In this document: positions 6,652 to 15,283 of the stretch, piece after piece
Layout of the letters: each line of letters opens with the position of its first letter
Numbering within the stretch: the stretch's first letter is position 1
DNA from: Dethiosulfatibacter sp.
GTDB taxonomy: Bacteria; Bacillota_A; Clostridia; Tissierellales; Dethiosulfatibacteraceae
DNA length: 31,665 bases
Direction of reading: 5' to 3'
Assembly: GCA_019084435.1 (NCBI GenBank)
Contig: JAHRFV010000138.1
Location: forward strand, 1-31,665
The notes under the pieces: generated by a model
What the model saw: the letters and a program-made list of their open reading frames with translations, nothing else
What the model was told of the DNA's origin: nothing
The model's database searches: none
Made by a program: the position numbers and the translations under genes

Positions 6652-8328
6652 ATGACATTCAAGAGTGATATTGAAATCGCACAAGAGGCAACACCTTTAC
6701 ACATTATGAAAATAGCCGAGAAACTGGGAATCGAAGAGGAATATGTAGACTTCTATGGCAAGTACAAGGCAAAGATCGACTACAATGTCCTGAAAAAAAC
6801 TGATAGCAAGCAAGCTAAGATGGTTTTAGTGACAGCAATTACACCAACACCGGCAGGAGAAGGTAAAACAACGACAACAATAGGTACTGCAGATGCTTTG
6901 TCAAGATTAGGCAAAAAAACCATTGTCGCATTAAGAGAACCCTCTTTAGGACCTGTGTTTGGGGTTAAAGGTGGAGCAGCAGGCGGAGGCTATGCTCAGG
7001 TTATACCAATGGAGGATATCAATCTTCACTTTACTGGCGACCTGCATGCTGTTGGCGCCGCCAACAACTTATTGGCTGCGATGCTGGATAACCATATACA
7101 ACAGGGAAATCTTCTGGATATCGACGTCAGAAGAATTGTCTGGAGAAGAGCCTTGGATATGAATGACAGACAATTGAGAAAAATCACATCAGGTCTTGGT
7201 GGGACAGGTAACGGTGTGCCAAGGGAAGATGGATTTGACATAACAGTAGCTAGTGAGGTTATGGCCGCATTCTGTTTGTCATCTGACATCATGGATCTCA
7301 AGAATAAACTAGCAAATATCATAGTGGCATACAATAGAAGTAAGCAACCTGTGACCGCAGGGCAGTTAAATGCACAAGGCGCCATGGCAGCACTTTTAAA
7401 AGATGCCCTAAAACCCAATCTTGTTCAGACATTGGAAGGTACGCCTGCATTTATTCACGGGGGACCGTTTGCAAACATAGCACATGGTTGTAATTCTCTA
7501 ATGGCAACCAATATGGCTAGACATTTTGCCGAATATGTGGTGACTGAGGCTGGATTTGGAGCAGACTTGGGAGCGGAGAAATTCATAGATATCAAATGCA
7601 GACAGGCAGGATTCAAACCGGATGCCGTTATTATCGTAGCAACCGTCAGAGCTTTAAAGCATCATGGTGGCGTAGCAAAGGCCGATTACAACAAGGAAAA
7701 CCTTGAAGCACTGGAAAAAGGATTGCCAAATCTTCTTAAACACGTTGAGAATATAACGCAAAAATTTGGATTACCAGCAGTTGTCGCTATCAACAAATTC
7801 CCAATGGACACAGACGCAGAGTTAAAACTCGTCGAGGAGAAATGCAAAGAACTGGGTGTCAATGTCGCACTTTCTGAGGTTTGGGAAAAAGGTGGAGAAG
7901 GTGGAGAGGCACTGGCAAGAGAAGTTATAAGACTGGTCGAGGCAGGAAAAAGCAACTTCAAATTCACCTATGAGGATGGGGCAAGCATTAAAGAGAAGAT
8001 AGAAGCAATATCTAAAAAAATCTACGGAGCTGATGGTGTTGTCTATAGTGGTAAAGCTGAGAGTGAAATCGATAATCTGGAAAAGCTTGGATTTGGGAAA
8101 TTGCCGATTTGCATGGCAAAGACACAGTATTCACTATCTGATGACCCCAAGTTGTTTGGAAAGCCTGAAGGGTTCAAGATTACTGTGAGTACGGCGAGTG
8201 TTTCAGCAGGCGCTGGATTTATTGTCGTATCGACAGGAGATATCATGAAGATGCCTGGATTGCCCAAAGTTCCTTCAGCAGAAAAAATCGACGTGGATGA
8301 AAATGGTGTAATTTCAGGATTGTTTTAA
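6652..8328 (+). CDS. fhs: Formate-tetrahydrofolate ligase
   Basis: The 558-residue enzyme makes 10-formyl-THF from formate, THF and ATP, feeding purine synthesis, serine/glycine metabolism or the methyl branch of the acetyl-CoA pathway. The nucleotide-binding [10 protein letters not shown] is at residues 64-73, followed by [24 protein letters not shown] and the [17 protein letters not shown] region. The C-terminal [13 protein letters not shown] and [14 protein letters not shown] are characteristic. Length is standard. GGGAGGAACC gives a strong ribosome site 28 bp after the YcdX-like gene, and a terminator follows at 8341. No other Wood-Ljungdahl genes are in the window, so acetogenesis cannot be inferred from this gene alone. 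Confidence 0.97.
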   Translation: MTFKSDIEIAQEATPLHIMKIAEKLGIEEEYVDFYGKYKAKIDYNVLKKTDSKQAKMVLVTAITPTPAGEGKTTTTIGTADALSRLGKKTIVALREPSLGPVFGVKGGAAGGGYAQVIPMEDINLHFTGDLHAVGAANNLLAAMLDNHIQQGNLLDIDVRRIVWRRALDMNDRQLRKITSGLGGTGNGVPREDGFDITVASEVMAAFCLSSDIMDLKNKLANIIVAYNRSKQPVTAGQLNAQGAMAALLKDALKPNLVQTLEGTPAFIHGGPFANIAHGCNSLMATNMARHFAEYVVTEAGFGADLGAEKFIDIKCRQAGFKPDAVIIVATVRALKHHGGVAKADYNKENLEALEKGLPNLLKHVENITQKFGLPAVVAINKFPMDTDAELKLVEEKCKELGVNVALSEVWEKGGEGGEALAREVIRLVEAGKSNFKFTYEDGASIKEKIEAISKKIYGADGVVYSGKAESEIDNLEKLGFGKLPICMAKTQYSLSDDPKLFGKPEGFKITVSTASVSAGAGFIVVSTGDIMKMPGLPKVPSAEKIDVDENGVISGLF

Positions 8329-8340
8329 AAACAATATAGC

Positions 8341-8370
8341 AAAAAGCTGACAAAAATTGTCAGCTTTTTT
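8341..8370. terminator. Bidirectional terminator between fhs and the transaldolase gene
   Basis: AAAAAGCTGACA and TGTCAGCTTTTTT form a 12-bp stem around AAAAT, with A and T runs on either side, serving both convergent genes. Confidence 0.92.
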
Positions 8371-8390
8371 AACACTTAGCTCTACAAGTG

Positions 8391-9038
8391 TTACTTCTCA
8401 GTCACATTTTCCCAGTCCTTTAAAAACTTCTCTATTCCAATGTCAGTCAAAGGATGTTTGACCATCTGTTTAAACACATTGTAAGGTACAGTTGCTATAT
8501 GGGCACCCATTTTAGCAGAATCAATAACATGCATTGGATGTCGTACGCTTGCAGCTATGATCTCAGTCTCAATACCATACATGGTAAAAATCTGTGCTAT
8601 GTCACCCACAACATCCATGCCCGGATTGCTGATATCATCCAGTCTGCCAATGAAAGGGCTGACAAACGAAGCACCTGCTTTGGCTGCCAGAAGAGCCTGA
8701 TTGGCAGAAAAAACCAAAGTGACATTAGTTTTTATTCCTTTAGCGGACAGCATCTTGACAGCCTTTAATCCCTCATCTGTCATAGGAACCTTGATAACGA
8801 TATTTTCGTGAATCGGCACCAAATCTTCAGCCTCTGTTACCATTCCGATATGGTCCATACTTACCACTTCAGCACTGATAGGTCCATTGACAATGCTGGA
8901 TATTTCCTTGATGACCTCCTTAAAATCTCTACCCTCTTTTGCAATCAGAGATGGGTTGGTTGTCACGCCATCTAATACACCCCAATCGTTAATTTCCTTT
9001 ATTTCTGCCACATTGGCAGTATCAATAAAAAATTTCAT
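8391..9038 (-). CDS. tal: Transaldolase, small FSA/MipB-type
   Basis: At 215 residues this is the short transaldolase/fructose-6-phosphate aldolase family of cytosolic class I aldolases. The N-terminus [13 protein letters not shown] and [13 protein letters not shown] are diagnostic. The Schiff-base lysine is Lys83 in [20 protein letters not shown] has Phe at about residue 129 where true fructose-6-phosphate aldolases have Tyr, and EVVSMD replaces the aldolase glutamine region. Both features favour transaldolase activity in the non-oxidative pentose phosphate pathway. GGAGG precedes the ATG. It ends 20 bp before the shared terminator at 8341-8370 and follows the membrane coiled-coil gene by about 50 bp, so the two may be co-transcribed. 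Confidence 0.92.
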   Translation of the reverse strand: MKFFIDTANVAEIKEINDWGVLDGVTTNPSLIAKEGRDFKEVIKEISSIVNGPISAEVVSMDHIGMVTEAEDLVPIHENIVIKVPMTDEGLKAVKMLSAKGIKTNVTLVFSANQALLAAKAGASFVSPFIGRLDDISNPGMDVVGDIAQIFTMYGIETEIIAASVRHPMHVIDSAKMGAHIATVPYNVFKQMVKHPLTDIGIEKFLKDWENVTEK

Positions 9039-9087
9039 GAAAAACCTCCAAAATTAGTAGTCTGTTGTTTGCATGGTTCATAGAAAA

Positions 9088-9843
9088 TTATTGCATCGGT
9101 ATGAAACCAACACGCCAAATCCCATTATCATCCATCGTGAGACGGAAGTCATATTGCCATGAATCTTCATTATAAGCCTCGCTATCGTGGTTGCTATACC
9201 AGGATACAATAGCCTCACCTTCGTTGATTGTAATAGTTCTTCTGGTAGCTGTTTCAAAAATACCGAAATCCTTGACTCTGTCACTCTCTGGTATGCTCAG
9301 ATGTTCTTCTTTTGTCCACATTACCTGGTCCTCATCGCGTGTATATAGCTCATATTGTGTATCATAATCCTTGATTTTTTCAGCATGCAGATATAGTTTC
9401 ATAATGCTTAGTGGAGATAACCCTGTTAAAGCCATATCATTATAATCCTCTTTAAAACTATTATACGAATTAAGCTCATTATCGGTCAAATCCATGAAGG
9501 ATTCAGCAGGCTCAACTTGGTCTAGATAATCGTTAAAAAACTTATCCATTGCACGCTTAACATATTCTCGAGCTTCACTGTCAAGGTCAAGAGACTCCAT
9601 TTCAGACTGCAGGGAGCTTAAATCGCTTTCAAGTTCGGCAATTTTAACCTTATTTCCTTCAATTTCTTGAACAAGAGTTTGTTTTTCTGTTTCCAGTTGG
9701 CTAATTGTCTGATCTTTCATATTGAGTTCAGCATTTAATCCCTCAATTTTCTGGTTTTGGAGATAAAACATATAAACCAATGCTGCAACTACTAAAATGA
9801 CTATAATCATAGATAAAAATGATATTAATTTGTTGTCTTTCAT
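9088..9843 (-). CDS. Membrane-anchored coiled-coil protein of unknown function
   Basis: I do not recognise a named family. The protein (251 residues from the start chosen) has one hydrophobic segment near the N-terminus (LISFLSMIIVILVVAALVYM). A long heptad-type region rich in Glu, Gln and Leu follows (about residues 30-90), then an acidic soluble C-terminal domain with TYR- and TRP-rich strands ending DNGIWRVGFIPMQ. That ending recalls NTF2-like or lumazine-type stress domains, but this is weak. Topology is probably one N-terminal anchor with the rest outside the cell. The ATG at 9843 is preferred because AAGGGG lies 7 nt before it; an in-frame ATG at 9858 has no ribosome site. It lies upstream of the transaldolase gene on the same strand. 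Confidence 0.75.
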   Translation of the reverse strand: MKDNKLISFLSMIIVILVVAALVYMFYLQNQKIEGLNAELNMKDQTISQLETEKQTLVQEIEGNKVKIAELESDLSSLQSEMESLDLDSEAREYVKRAMDKFFNDYLDQVEPAESFMDLTDNELNSYNSFKEDYNDMALTGLSPLSIMKLYLHAEKIKDYDTQYELYTRDEDQVMWTKEEHLSIPESDRVKDFGIFETATRRTITINEGEAIVSWYSNHDSEAYNEDSWQYDFRLTMDDNGIWRVGFIPMQ

Positions 9844-10052
9844 ATAGAACCCCTTCATAATTTATTTAGTTTACTTTATTTAGATAATCGTATTATTCTG
9901 AGTCTTTTTTAGCATATATCTATTATAACAAAAAAACCTGAGTTTGGTGATATAAATAACACATAATCTATACAACAAGTGTACAGTATTTGAATTAGAA
10001 CACCATTAGAATTTACGATAAGTAAATAAATTAGTTTTTTTTAGGATTGTCT

Positions 10053-10081
10053 TTGTCTTAAAGGGCTATAATGGTTATAAT
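10053..10081 (+). promoter_or_regulatory. Candidate upstream promoter of the PPDK operon
   Basis: TTGTCT (10053-10058) and TATAAT (10076-10081) are spaced by 17 bp in the 360-bp divergent gap between the coiled-coil gene and the PPDK regulator gene. The rest of this gap is AT-rich, with no reading frame or terminator that I can support. Confidence 0.5.
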
Positions 10082-10130
10082 GTTATTATAAGAATATTTA
10101 AAATAAAATTTAAGAAACAATAAAAATGTC

Positions 10131-10158
10131 TTAACAAATAATATATATGTGTTATACT
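10131..10158 (+). promoter_or_regulatory. Promoter of the PPDK regulator operon
   Basis: TTAACA (10131-10136), a 16-bp spacer and TATACT (10153-10158) with an extended TGT just before the -10. The predicted start lies near 10165, within the 10151-10187 palindrome, about 40 bp before the ATG. Confidence 0.65.
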
Positions 10159-10187
10159 ATATAAGGAAAAAACCTATATAGTATAAC
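10151..10187. promoter_or_regulatory. 37-bp palindrome overlapping the -10: candidate operator
   Basis: GTTATACTATATAAGG (10151-10166) and CCTATATAGTATAAC (10173-10187) are inverted copies differing by one extra A, around an AAAAAA centre. It covers the -10 element and start site, as expected for a repressor site. As RNA it lacks a T run, so it is not a terminator. The regulator is unknown and no CcpN-type gene is adjacent. Confidence 0.6.
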
Positions 10188-10204
10188 ATAAATAGGGAGT
10201 TAAT

Positions 10205-11026
10205 ATGGATAATGCAAAAAAAGTTGAAATATTCGTGGTGTCTGATTCAATTGGCGAGACAGCAGAACTGGTAGCCCAAGCTGCTAAGATACAATTTGCT
10301 GATGCAGTCACAGGGATTCGAAAGTTTTCCTTTGTATTGGATAAAGATCAGATGGATGACATAATCAGTTTGGCAAAAGAGACAAACTGTCTTGTTCTTT
10401 ACACTCTCGTTATGAGTGAAGAAAAGCTATACTTCAAACAACAAACGAAGGAAAACAACATTAGGGCAATAGATTTGCTTGGACCTATCATCAATACTCT
10501 GGAGAAACTGACCGGCATTGAGCCAAAACGCGAGGCAGGCTTGAACCGAAGATTGACATCTCATTACTTTGATAAAATCGAGGCGATAGAGTTCGCTGTA
10601 AAATATGATGACGGAAAAGATCCGAGAGGATTTAAGAAAGCTGATGTGGTGCTGATAGGGGTGTCTCGAACATCTAAAACGCCACTGAGCCTTTATCTAG
10701 CCAATAAAAGCTTGAAAGTGGCTAATCTTCCATTGGTACCAGAAGTCAAACCAGCTGAAGAACTATTTGAGATACCACCTAGGAGAATTATTGGTTTGAC
10801 CAATAGTCCTGAGCTACTAAACAATATTCGTAGGGAAAGATTAAAGGATATGGGCGTGACCAAGTATTCAACCTACGCTGATCTTGACAGAATTCTCGAA
10901 GAGCTTGATTATGCTGACAAGATATTTCAAAGGCTGAAATGTCCTGTGATAGATGTATCCCAGAGGGCGATAGAGGAAACTGCAAGTATTATTATGTCAA
11001 TAATATCAAAAAATAATAAACAATAA
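10205..11026 (+). CDS. yqfL: Pyruvate, phosphate dikinase regulatory protein (PDRP family)
   Basis: The 273-residue protein is a bifunctional kinase/phosphotransferase that inactivates PPDK by ADP-dependent threonine phosphorylation and reactivates it by phosphorolysis. The family signature IFVVSDSIGETAELVAQAA opens the protein, and the P-loop GVSRTSKT is at residues 152-159, followed by PLSLYLANKSLKVANLPLVPE. CPVIDVSQRAIEETASII closes it. GGGAG precedes the ATG at 10205. Its target gene ppdK follows 22 bp downstream, making the assignment to PPDK, not PEP synthase, likely. Expression is probably controlled at the palindrome overlapping the promoter. Confidence 0.95.
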   Translation: MDNAKKVEIFVVSDSIGETAELVAQAAKIQFADAVTGIRKFSFVLDKDQMDDIISLAKETNCLVLYTLVMSEEKLYFKQQTKENNIRAIDLLGPIINTLEKLTGIEPKREAGLNRRLTSHYFDKIEAIEFAVKYDDGKDPRGFKKADVVLIGVSRTSKTPLSLYLANKSLKVANLPLVPEVKPAEELFEIPPRRIIGLTNSPELLNNIRRERLKDMGVTKYSTYADLDRILEELDYADKIFQRLKCPVIDVSQRAIEETASIIMSIISKNNKQ

Positions 11027-11048
11027 ACTAAAAGGGAGGATATTTCAT

Positions 11049-13670
11049 ATGAGCAAGTGGGTATATTTATTCAAAGAAGGTAATGCTTCAATGAAAAAAA
11101 CATTGGGGGGTAAAGGAGCCAATCTGTCGGAAATGACAAACATCGGATTGCCTGTGCCTCCTGGAATGACAATCACGACTGAAGCGTGTCTGGAGTTCTA
11201 CAAAAACGGAAAGAAACTGACGCAAGAGATTATTGATCAGTTACATGATAATCTGAAAGTTGTTGAAGAAACCATGGGCAAGAGATTCGGTGATTCAGAG
11301 AATCCATTATTGGTTTCTGTCAGGTCTGGTGCAGCAATTTCAATGCCTGGAATGATGGATACAATTCTAAACCTAGGCCTGAATGACATCGCAGTAATTG
11401 GATTGGCAAAAAAAACAGGCAATGAAAGATTTGCCTATGATAGCTATAGAAGGTTTATACAAATGTTTAGTGACGTTGTTTTATCGGTTCCTAAATATTT
11501 GTTTGAGACTGTCTTGGAAGATGTAAAGGAAGACAATGGATTTGCCAATGATACGGATTTGGATATCGACCATTTAAAAGAAATTGTAGAAAGTTATAAG
11601 ACAATCTACAAAAATGAAGTTGGTGAAGAATTCCCGCAAGATCCTTACATTCAGCTTAATATGGCTGTGGATGCGGTTTTTAGATCATGGAACAATGCAA
11701 GAGCCATTACATACAGAAATATCCATGGCATACCTCACAGTATGGGTACGGCTGTCAGCGTACAGTCAATGGTTTTTGGAAATATGGGCAATGACTCCGG
11801 AACTGGCGTAGCTTTCAGCAGAAATCCAGCCACTGGAGAAAAGAGATTATATGGTGAGTTTTTGATTAACGCACAGGGTGAGGACGTGGTTGCTGGTATT
11901 AGAACACCACAATCCATTGAAGATCTTGGACAGGTTATGCCGGCTATATATCAACAGTTCAAGGATATCACAGAGAAACTCGAACATCACTACCGTGACA
12001 TGCAAGACATAGAGTTTACAATAGAAAAAGGTGTATTGTACATACTTCAGACAAGAACAGGTAAGAGAACAGCAGAAGCTTCTTTAAGGTCTGCCGTAGA
12101 GATGGCAAAAGAAAGCCTTATAACAAAAGATGAAGCAATTATGAGAATACCGCCATCATCACTTGATCAGTTGCTTCACCCAACCTTTGATGCCAAAACT
12201 ATGGAAGAAGCAGTTCCACTGACGCAAGGATTACCTGCCTCTCCTGGAGCAGCCACTGGAAAAGTGTACTTCACAGCAGCTGATGCCGTTCTTGCGGCAG
12301 CAAAAGGTGAACCAGTTATACTTGTCAGGAAAGAGACATCACCAGAGGATATTGAAGGAATGAATGTCGCCAAAGGTATACTGACAGCGAGAGGTGGGAT
12401 GACTTCACACGCAGCTGTTGTTGCCAGAGGCATGGGTAAATGCTGCATAGCTGGATGTGATCAGGTCAAAGTGGATGAGGAAATGAAAGTATTCACTGTA
12501 AACGGTGAAAAATTTCATGAGGGAGACTATATTTCCCTAGATGGCAGCACAGGAAAATTATATAAGGGAAGTATCAAGACTGTTGATCCTACTCTATCAG
12601 GTAGTTTTGGAGAGCTGATGGAATGGGCCGATCAAACTAGAAAGCTCGGAGTAAGAACCAATGCTGACACACCAAAGGACTCAGAGATTGCTGTAAGGTT
12701 TGGAGCCGAAGGTATAGGATTATGCCGAACTGAGCATATGTTTTTTGATGAAAATAGGATCCCTGTCGTTAGAAGAATGATTCTGGCGGATACTAAAGAA
12801 CGTAGACAGGTTGAACTAGATAAACTTCTTCAGTTTCAGAAAGAGGACTTTAAAGGAATCTACAGAGCTTTGGGTGACAGACCGGTAACTGTGAGATTAC
12901 TTGACCCTCCATTACATGAATTTTTACCTAGTGAAGAAGAAGATATTATAAAGCTTGCATCGCAGATGGACATCTCAGTTGCCAATCTGAAAGAAACAAT
13001 CAACTCTTTACATGAGTTCAATCCTATGCTGGGACATAGAGGCTGTAGATTGGCTATCACATATCCTGAAATAGCAGTCATGCAGACAAGAGCGATTATT
13101 GAAGCTGCTATCGAAGTCAACAAAGAGGACAATGTCAATATCAAGCCTGAAATCATGATTCCTCTTGTAGGAATTAAAAAAGAGTTTGAATATCTTAAGG
13201 ATATTGTCGTCAATACAGTTAATGAAATATTTGAAGAAAAAGACCATAAACTGGATTACCTTGTCGGAACTATGATTGAAGTGCCAAGAGCTGCTCTGAT
13301 AGCTGATGAGATAGGTGAAATATCTGAATTCTTCTCATTTGGGACCAATGATTTGACTCAGATGGGTTTTGGCTTTTCTAGAGATGATGCGGGTAAATTT
13401 ATTGGTGAATATCTTGAAAAAGAGATTCTTACCAGCGATCCTTTCCAGAGCATTGATCAGGAAGGTATAGGGAAATTAGTAGAGATGGGTGTCAGACTGG
13501 GTAGAAAAGCGAATCCGGGATTAAAAATAGGTATATGTGGCGAGCATGGGGGCGATCCTGAATCCATTGATTTTTTCCATAGAGCAGGACTCGATTATGT
13601 AAGCTGCTCACCATATAGAGTTCCAATAGCCAGACTAGCGGCAGCACAGGCAGCATTGAGAAACAAATAA
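11049..13670 (+). CDS. ppdK: Pyruvate, phosphate dikinase
   Basis: The 873-residue enzyme interconverts pyruvate, ATP and phosphate with PEP, AMP and pyrophosphate, an economical glycolysis or gluconeogenesis route common in clostridia. The N-terminal ATP-grasp domain starts KWVYLFKEGNASMKKTLGGKGANL and contains SVRSGAAISMPGMMDT. The swivelling domain carries the phosphorylated His454 in GGMTSHAAVVARGMGKC. The C-terminal barrel has RTEHMFF, LGHRGCRL, FGTNDLTQM and the catalytic Cys830 in ICGEHGGDPESI. The threonine next to the histidine (T452) is the expected target of the regulator encoded just upstream. AAAGGGAGGATATTTCAT precedes the ATG. Length and all key residues are normal. I see no clear terminator after the stop. 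Confidence 0.98.
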   Translation: MSKWVYLFKEGNASMKKTLGGKGANLSEMTNIGLPVPPGMTITTEACLEFYKNGKKLTQEIIDQLHDNLKVVEETMGKRFGDSENPLLVSVRSGAAISMPGMMDTILNLGLNDIAVIGLAKKTGNERFAYDSYRRFIQMFSDVVLSVPKYLFETVLEDVKEDNGFANDTDLDIDHLKEIVESYKTIYKNEVGEEFPQDPYIQLNMAVDAVFRSWNNARAITYRNIHGIPHSMGTAVSVQSMVFGNMGNDSGTGVAFSRNPATGEKRLYGEFLINAQGEDVVAGIRTPQSIEDLGQVMPAIYQQFKDITEKLEHHYRDMQDIEFTIEKGVLYILQTRTGKRTAEASLRSAVEMAKESLITKDEAIMRIPPSSLDQLLHPTFDAKTMEEAVPLTQGLPASPGAATGKVYFTAADAVLAAAKGEPVILVRKETSPEDIEGMNVAKGILTARGGMTSHAAVVARGMGKCCIAGCDQVKVDEEMKVFTVNGEKFHEGDYISLDGSTGKLYKGSIKTVDPTLSGSFGELMEWADQTRKLGVRTNADTPKDSEIAVRFGAEGIGLCRTEHMFFDENRIPVVRRMILADTKERRQVELDKLLQFQKEDFKGIYRALGDRPVTVRLLDPPLHEFLPSEEEDIIKLASQMDISVANLKETINSLHEFNPMLGHRGCRLAITYPEIAVMQTRAIIEAAIEVNKEDNVNIKPEIMIPLVGIKKEFEYLKDIVVNTVNEIFEEKDHKLDYLVGTMIEVPRAALIADEIGEISEFFSFGTNDLTQMGFGFSRDDAGKFIGEYLEKEILTSDPFQSIDQEGIGKLVEMGVRLGRKANPGLKIGICGEHGGDPESIDFFHRAGLDYVSCSPYRVPIARLAAAQAALRNK

Positions 13671-13739
13671 TGTGAGTCATGTAAATCCAATGTTTAAAAT
13701 ATATCTTTATGGGTATATTTAAGACTAGAGGTAGATGGC

Positions 13740-14120
13740 ATGAATCTAAAATATGAGGTCGAGTTTAAGAGCGATATCGACACAAGTCAGAAAATTATAA
13801 ATGAAGTATTGCTGAAGTTTGATGGCTATTTGAGTAGCGATGACATATTTGATTTGCGTCTGATACTTAATGAGCTAATTTCAAATAGCATTATACATGG
13901 CAATAAAAGCGATCCATGTAAGCATGTACGACTGAAGCTATCGGTAATGGAAAATATGCTTGAGTTGGCAGTTTCTGACGAAGGAGAAGGGATTAGAGTT
14001 AGGAACCGGAAAATCCCTGACACCAGAAGCATTAGAGGAAGAGGTTTGGTTTTGGTGAAAGGCTTGACTGATACCTTTGAAATAGTTGGTAACTCGGTTA
14101 GAGTCACTAGAAGAATTTGA
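13740..14120 (+). CDS. RsbW/SpoIIAB-like serine kinase-type HATPase
   Basis: The 126-residue protein is a bare GHKL ATPase domain of the anti-sigma factor type. The N box is NELISNSIIHGN (44-55), the G1 box SDEGEGI (79-85) and the G2 box RGRGLVLVKGL (99-109). Family members bind a sigma factor or phosphorylate a STAS anti-anti-sigma protein on serine. Neither a STAS partner nor a sigma gene is next to it, so its partner is unknown; such orphans occur in many clostridia. GAGGTAGATGGC precedes the ATG at 13740. It follows ppdK by 69 bp and may be read through from it. A perfect 18-bp inverted repeat follows it. Confidence 0.85.
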   Translation: MNLKYEVEFKSDIDTSQKIINEVLLKFDGYLSSDDIFDLRLILNELISNSIIHGNKSDPCKHVRLKLSVMENMLELAVSDEGEGIRVRNRKIPDTRSIRGRGLVLVKGLTDTFEIVGNSVRVTRRI

Positions 14121-14135
14121 CAGATAGTAAAATAT

Positions 14136-14179
14136 AGATAACCCCATGTTGTTGAAAAGATAACAACATGGGGTTATCT
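14136..14179. terminator. Perfect 18-bp inverted repeat after the HATPase gene
   Basis: AGATAACCCCATGTTGTT (14136-14153) and its exact complement (14162-14179) enclose an 8-nt loop. The following bases are TCGAATTT, not a T run. A terminator is the likeliest role by position, but a protein-binding palindrome cannot be excluded. Confidence 0.6.
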
Positions 14180-14192
14180 TCGAATTTACTTG

Positions 14193-14221
14193 TTTACTTA
14201 GCAATTTAACAGTATTATAAT
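14193..14221 (+). promoter_or_regulatory. Promoter of the class IV aminotransferase gene
   Basis: TTTACT (14193-14198), a 17-bp spacer and TATAAT (14216-14221), about 50 bp before the ATG at 14273. Confidence 0.65.
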
Positions 14222-14272
14222 GTAGTAGTATTTTGACTAACGATTGATTGAAAAGAAAAAGTAGGAGTTAAT

Positions 14273-15106
14273 ATGAGAGAAAGCAAATACGAAGAAGGAT
14301 TACTCAACGGTAGCTTTAATGATATCGCAGAGATTCACACTCTTTTAGAAACGGATATAGAAAAAGTCTATGAGGTAATTAGGATTATCGACGGTAAGCC
14401 TTTGTTTTTAGAGGATCACATAGCAAGAATGAACAATAGCATCAAACTGGTTGATATTGATTTTTCTGTTTCATTGCGAGATATTCGGGAACAAATCTAT
14501 ATGTTGCTGGATAAATTCAAGGAAAAAAACATTAATGTTAAGATAACCTTTTTTAAAAACAGTGTTGAAAACCTAATTATTTATCTTATGAAATCTCAGT
14601 ATCCTACTGTTGAGAAAATCCAAAAAGGCTATAATACGATACTGATTTATGAGGAAAGAGAAAATCCTAATGCCAAAATATTGAACAATGAGTTCAGAGG
14701 CCTCATCAATGAAATATTGACAGGAGAAGACGCAGATGAATGTATTTACGTTTCAGAGAAAGGAGAGGTGCTTGAAGGAAGCAGATCAAACCTTTTCTTT
14801 GTAAAGGGAAATACAATCGTAACAGCATCAGATAATGGTGTGCTTCTTGGGACAACAAGAAATAAGATAGTAGAGATTTGCCAAGAGAAAAGAATAGGTA
14901 TCCAGAAAAGAGTTATACGAATTGAAGAGTTGGCGTTTTTTGATGCTGCATTCATAACAGGAACATCAATAGATGTGATGCCGGTTAATGCTATTGGAAC
15001 AGTCAAATACAAATCAACATCCAACCGATTGGTTGAGAGAATAAGAAAAGAGTATGAAAAAGAGAAGCACAAATACCTGTCAAACATAATAAAGATCAAT
15101 AAATAG
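14273..15106 (+). CDS. PLP-dependent class IV aminotransferase (branched-chain / ADC-lyase family)
   Basis: The 277-residue protein has the fold-type IV layout. RIIDGKPLFLEDHIARM at about residues 37-53 is the conserved substrate region. Lys135 in NPNAKILNNEFR is the PLP Schiff-base lysine. ISEKGEVLEGSRSNLFFV-type sequence (here VSEKG..EGSRSNLFF) and GVLLGTTRNKIVE bind the cofactor phosphate. The ending FDAAFITGTSIDVMPV is also standard. Substrate cannot be fixed: branched-chain aminotransferase, D-amino acid aminotransferase and aminodeoxychorismate lyase all share these motifs. No pabA/pabB or ilv genes are near. GTAGGAGTTAAT precedes the ATG. It is flanked by inverted repeats on both sides and has its own promoter, so it is probably monocistronic. 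Confidence 0.85.
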   Translation: MRESKYEEGLLNGSFNDIAEIHTLLETDIEKVYEVIRIIDGKPLFLEDHIARMNNSIKLVDIDFSVSLRDIREQIYMLLDKFKEKNINVKITFFKNSVENLIIYLMKSQYPTVEKIQKGYNTILIYEERENPNAKILNNEFRGLINEILTGEDADECIYVSEKGEVLEGSRSNLFFVKGNTIVTASDNGVLLGTTRNKIVEICQEKRIGIQKRVIRIEELAFFDAAFITGTSIDVMPVNAIGTVKYKSTSNRLVERIRKEYEKEKHKYLSNIIKINK

Positions 15107-15138
15107 AACAAAACGACCCGGGTAGGTCGTTTTGTTCT
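15105..15138 (+). terminator. Terminator after the class IV aminotransferase gene
   Basis: AGAACAAAACGACC (15105-15118) and GGTCGTTTTGTTCT (15125-15138) are exact complements around a CGGGTA loop, overlapping the stop codon. The T-rich right arm replaces a separate T run. Confidence 0.75.
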
Positions 15139-15283
15139 AAGCATAAATGCTTAAAAGGGGTATTGGGAATATATTTTGGCTATCGGGGGGATAACCATTC
15201 TCATTATAGCACAGCCATTAAATGTTGGCAATAAAAAACGTAAGAATTAACATTTAAAAATGATTAATCAGGTGGAGAAAATC

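Noticed and set aside
12176..13247. Long antisense open frames inside ppdK, fhs and other genes
   Set aside because: They are shadows of strongly conserved genes in the opposite frame, without ribosome sites or family motifs.
15260..15283. Upstream ATG for cysteine desulfurase
   Set aside because: It lacks a ribosome site and adds eight residues not seen in the family; the ATG at 15284 has GGTGGAG at proper distance.
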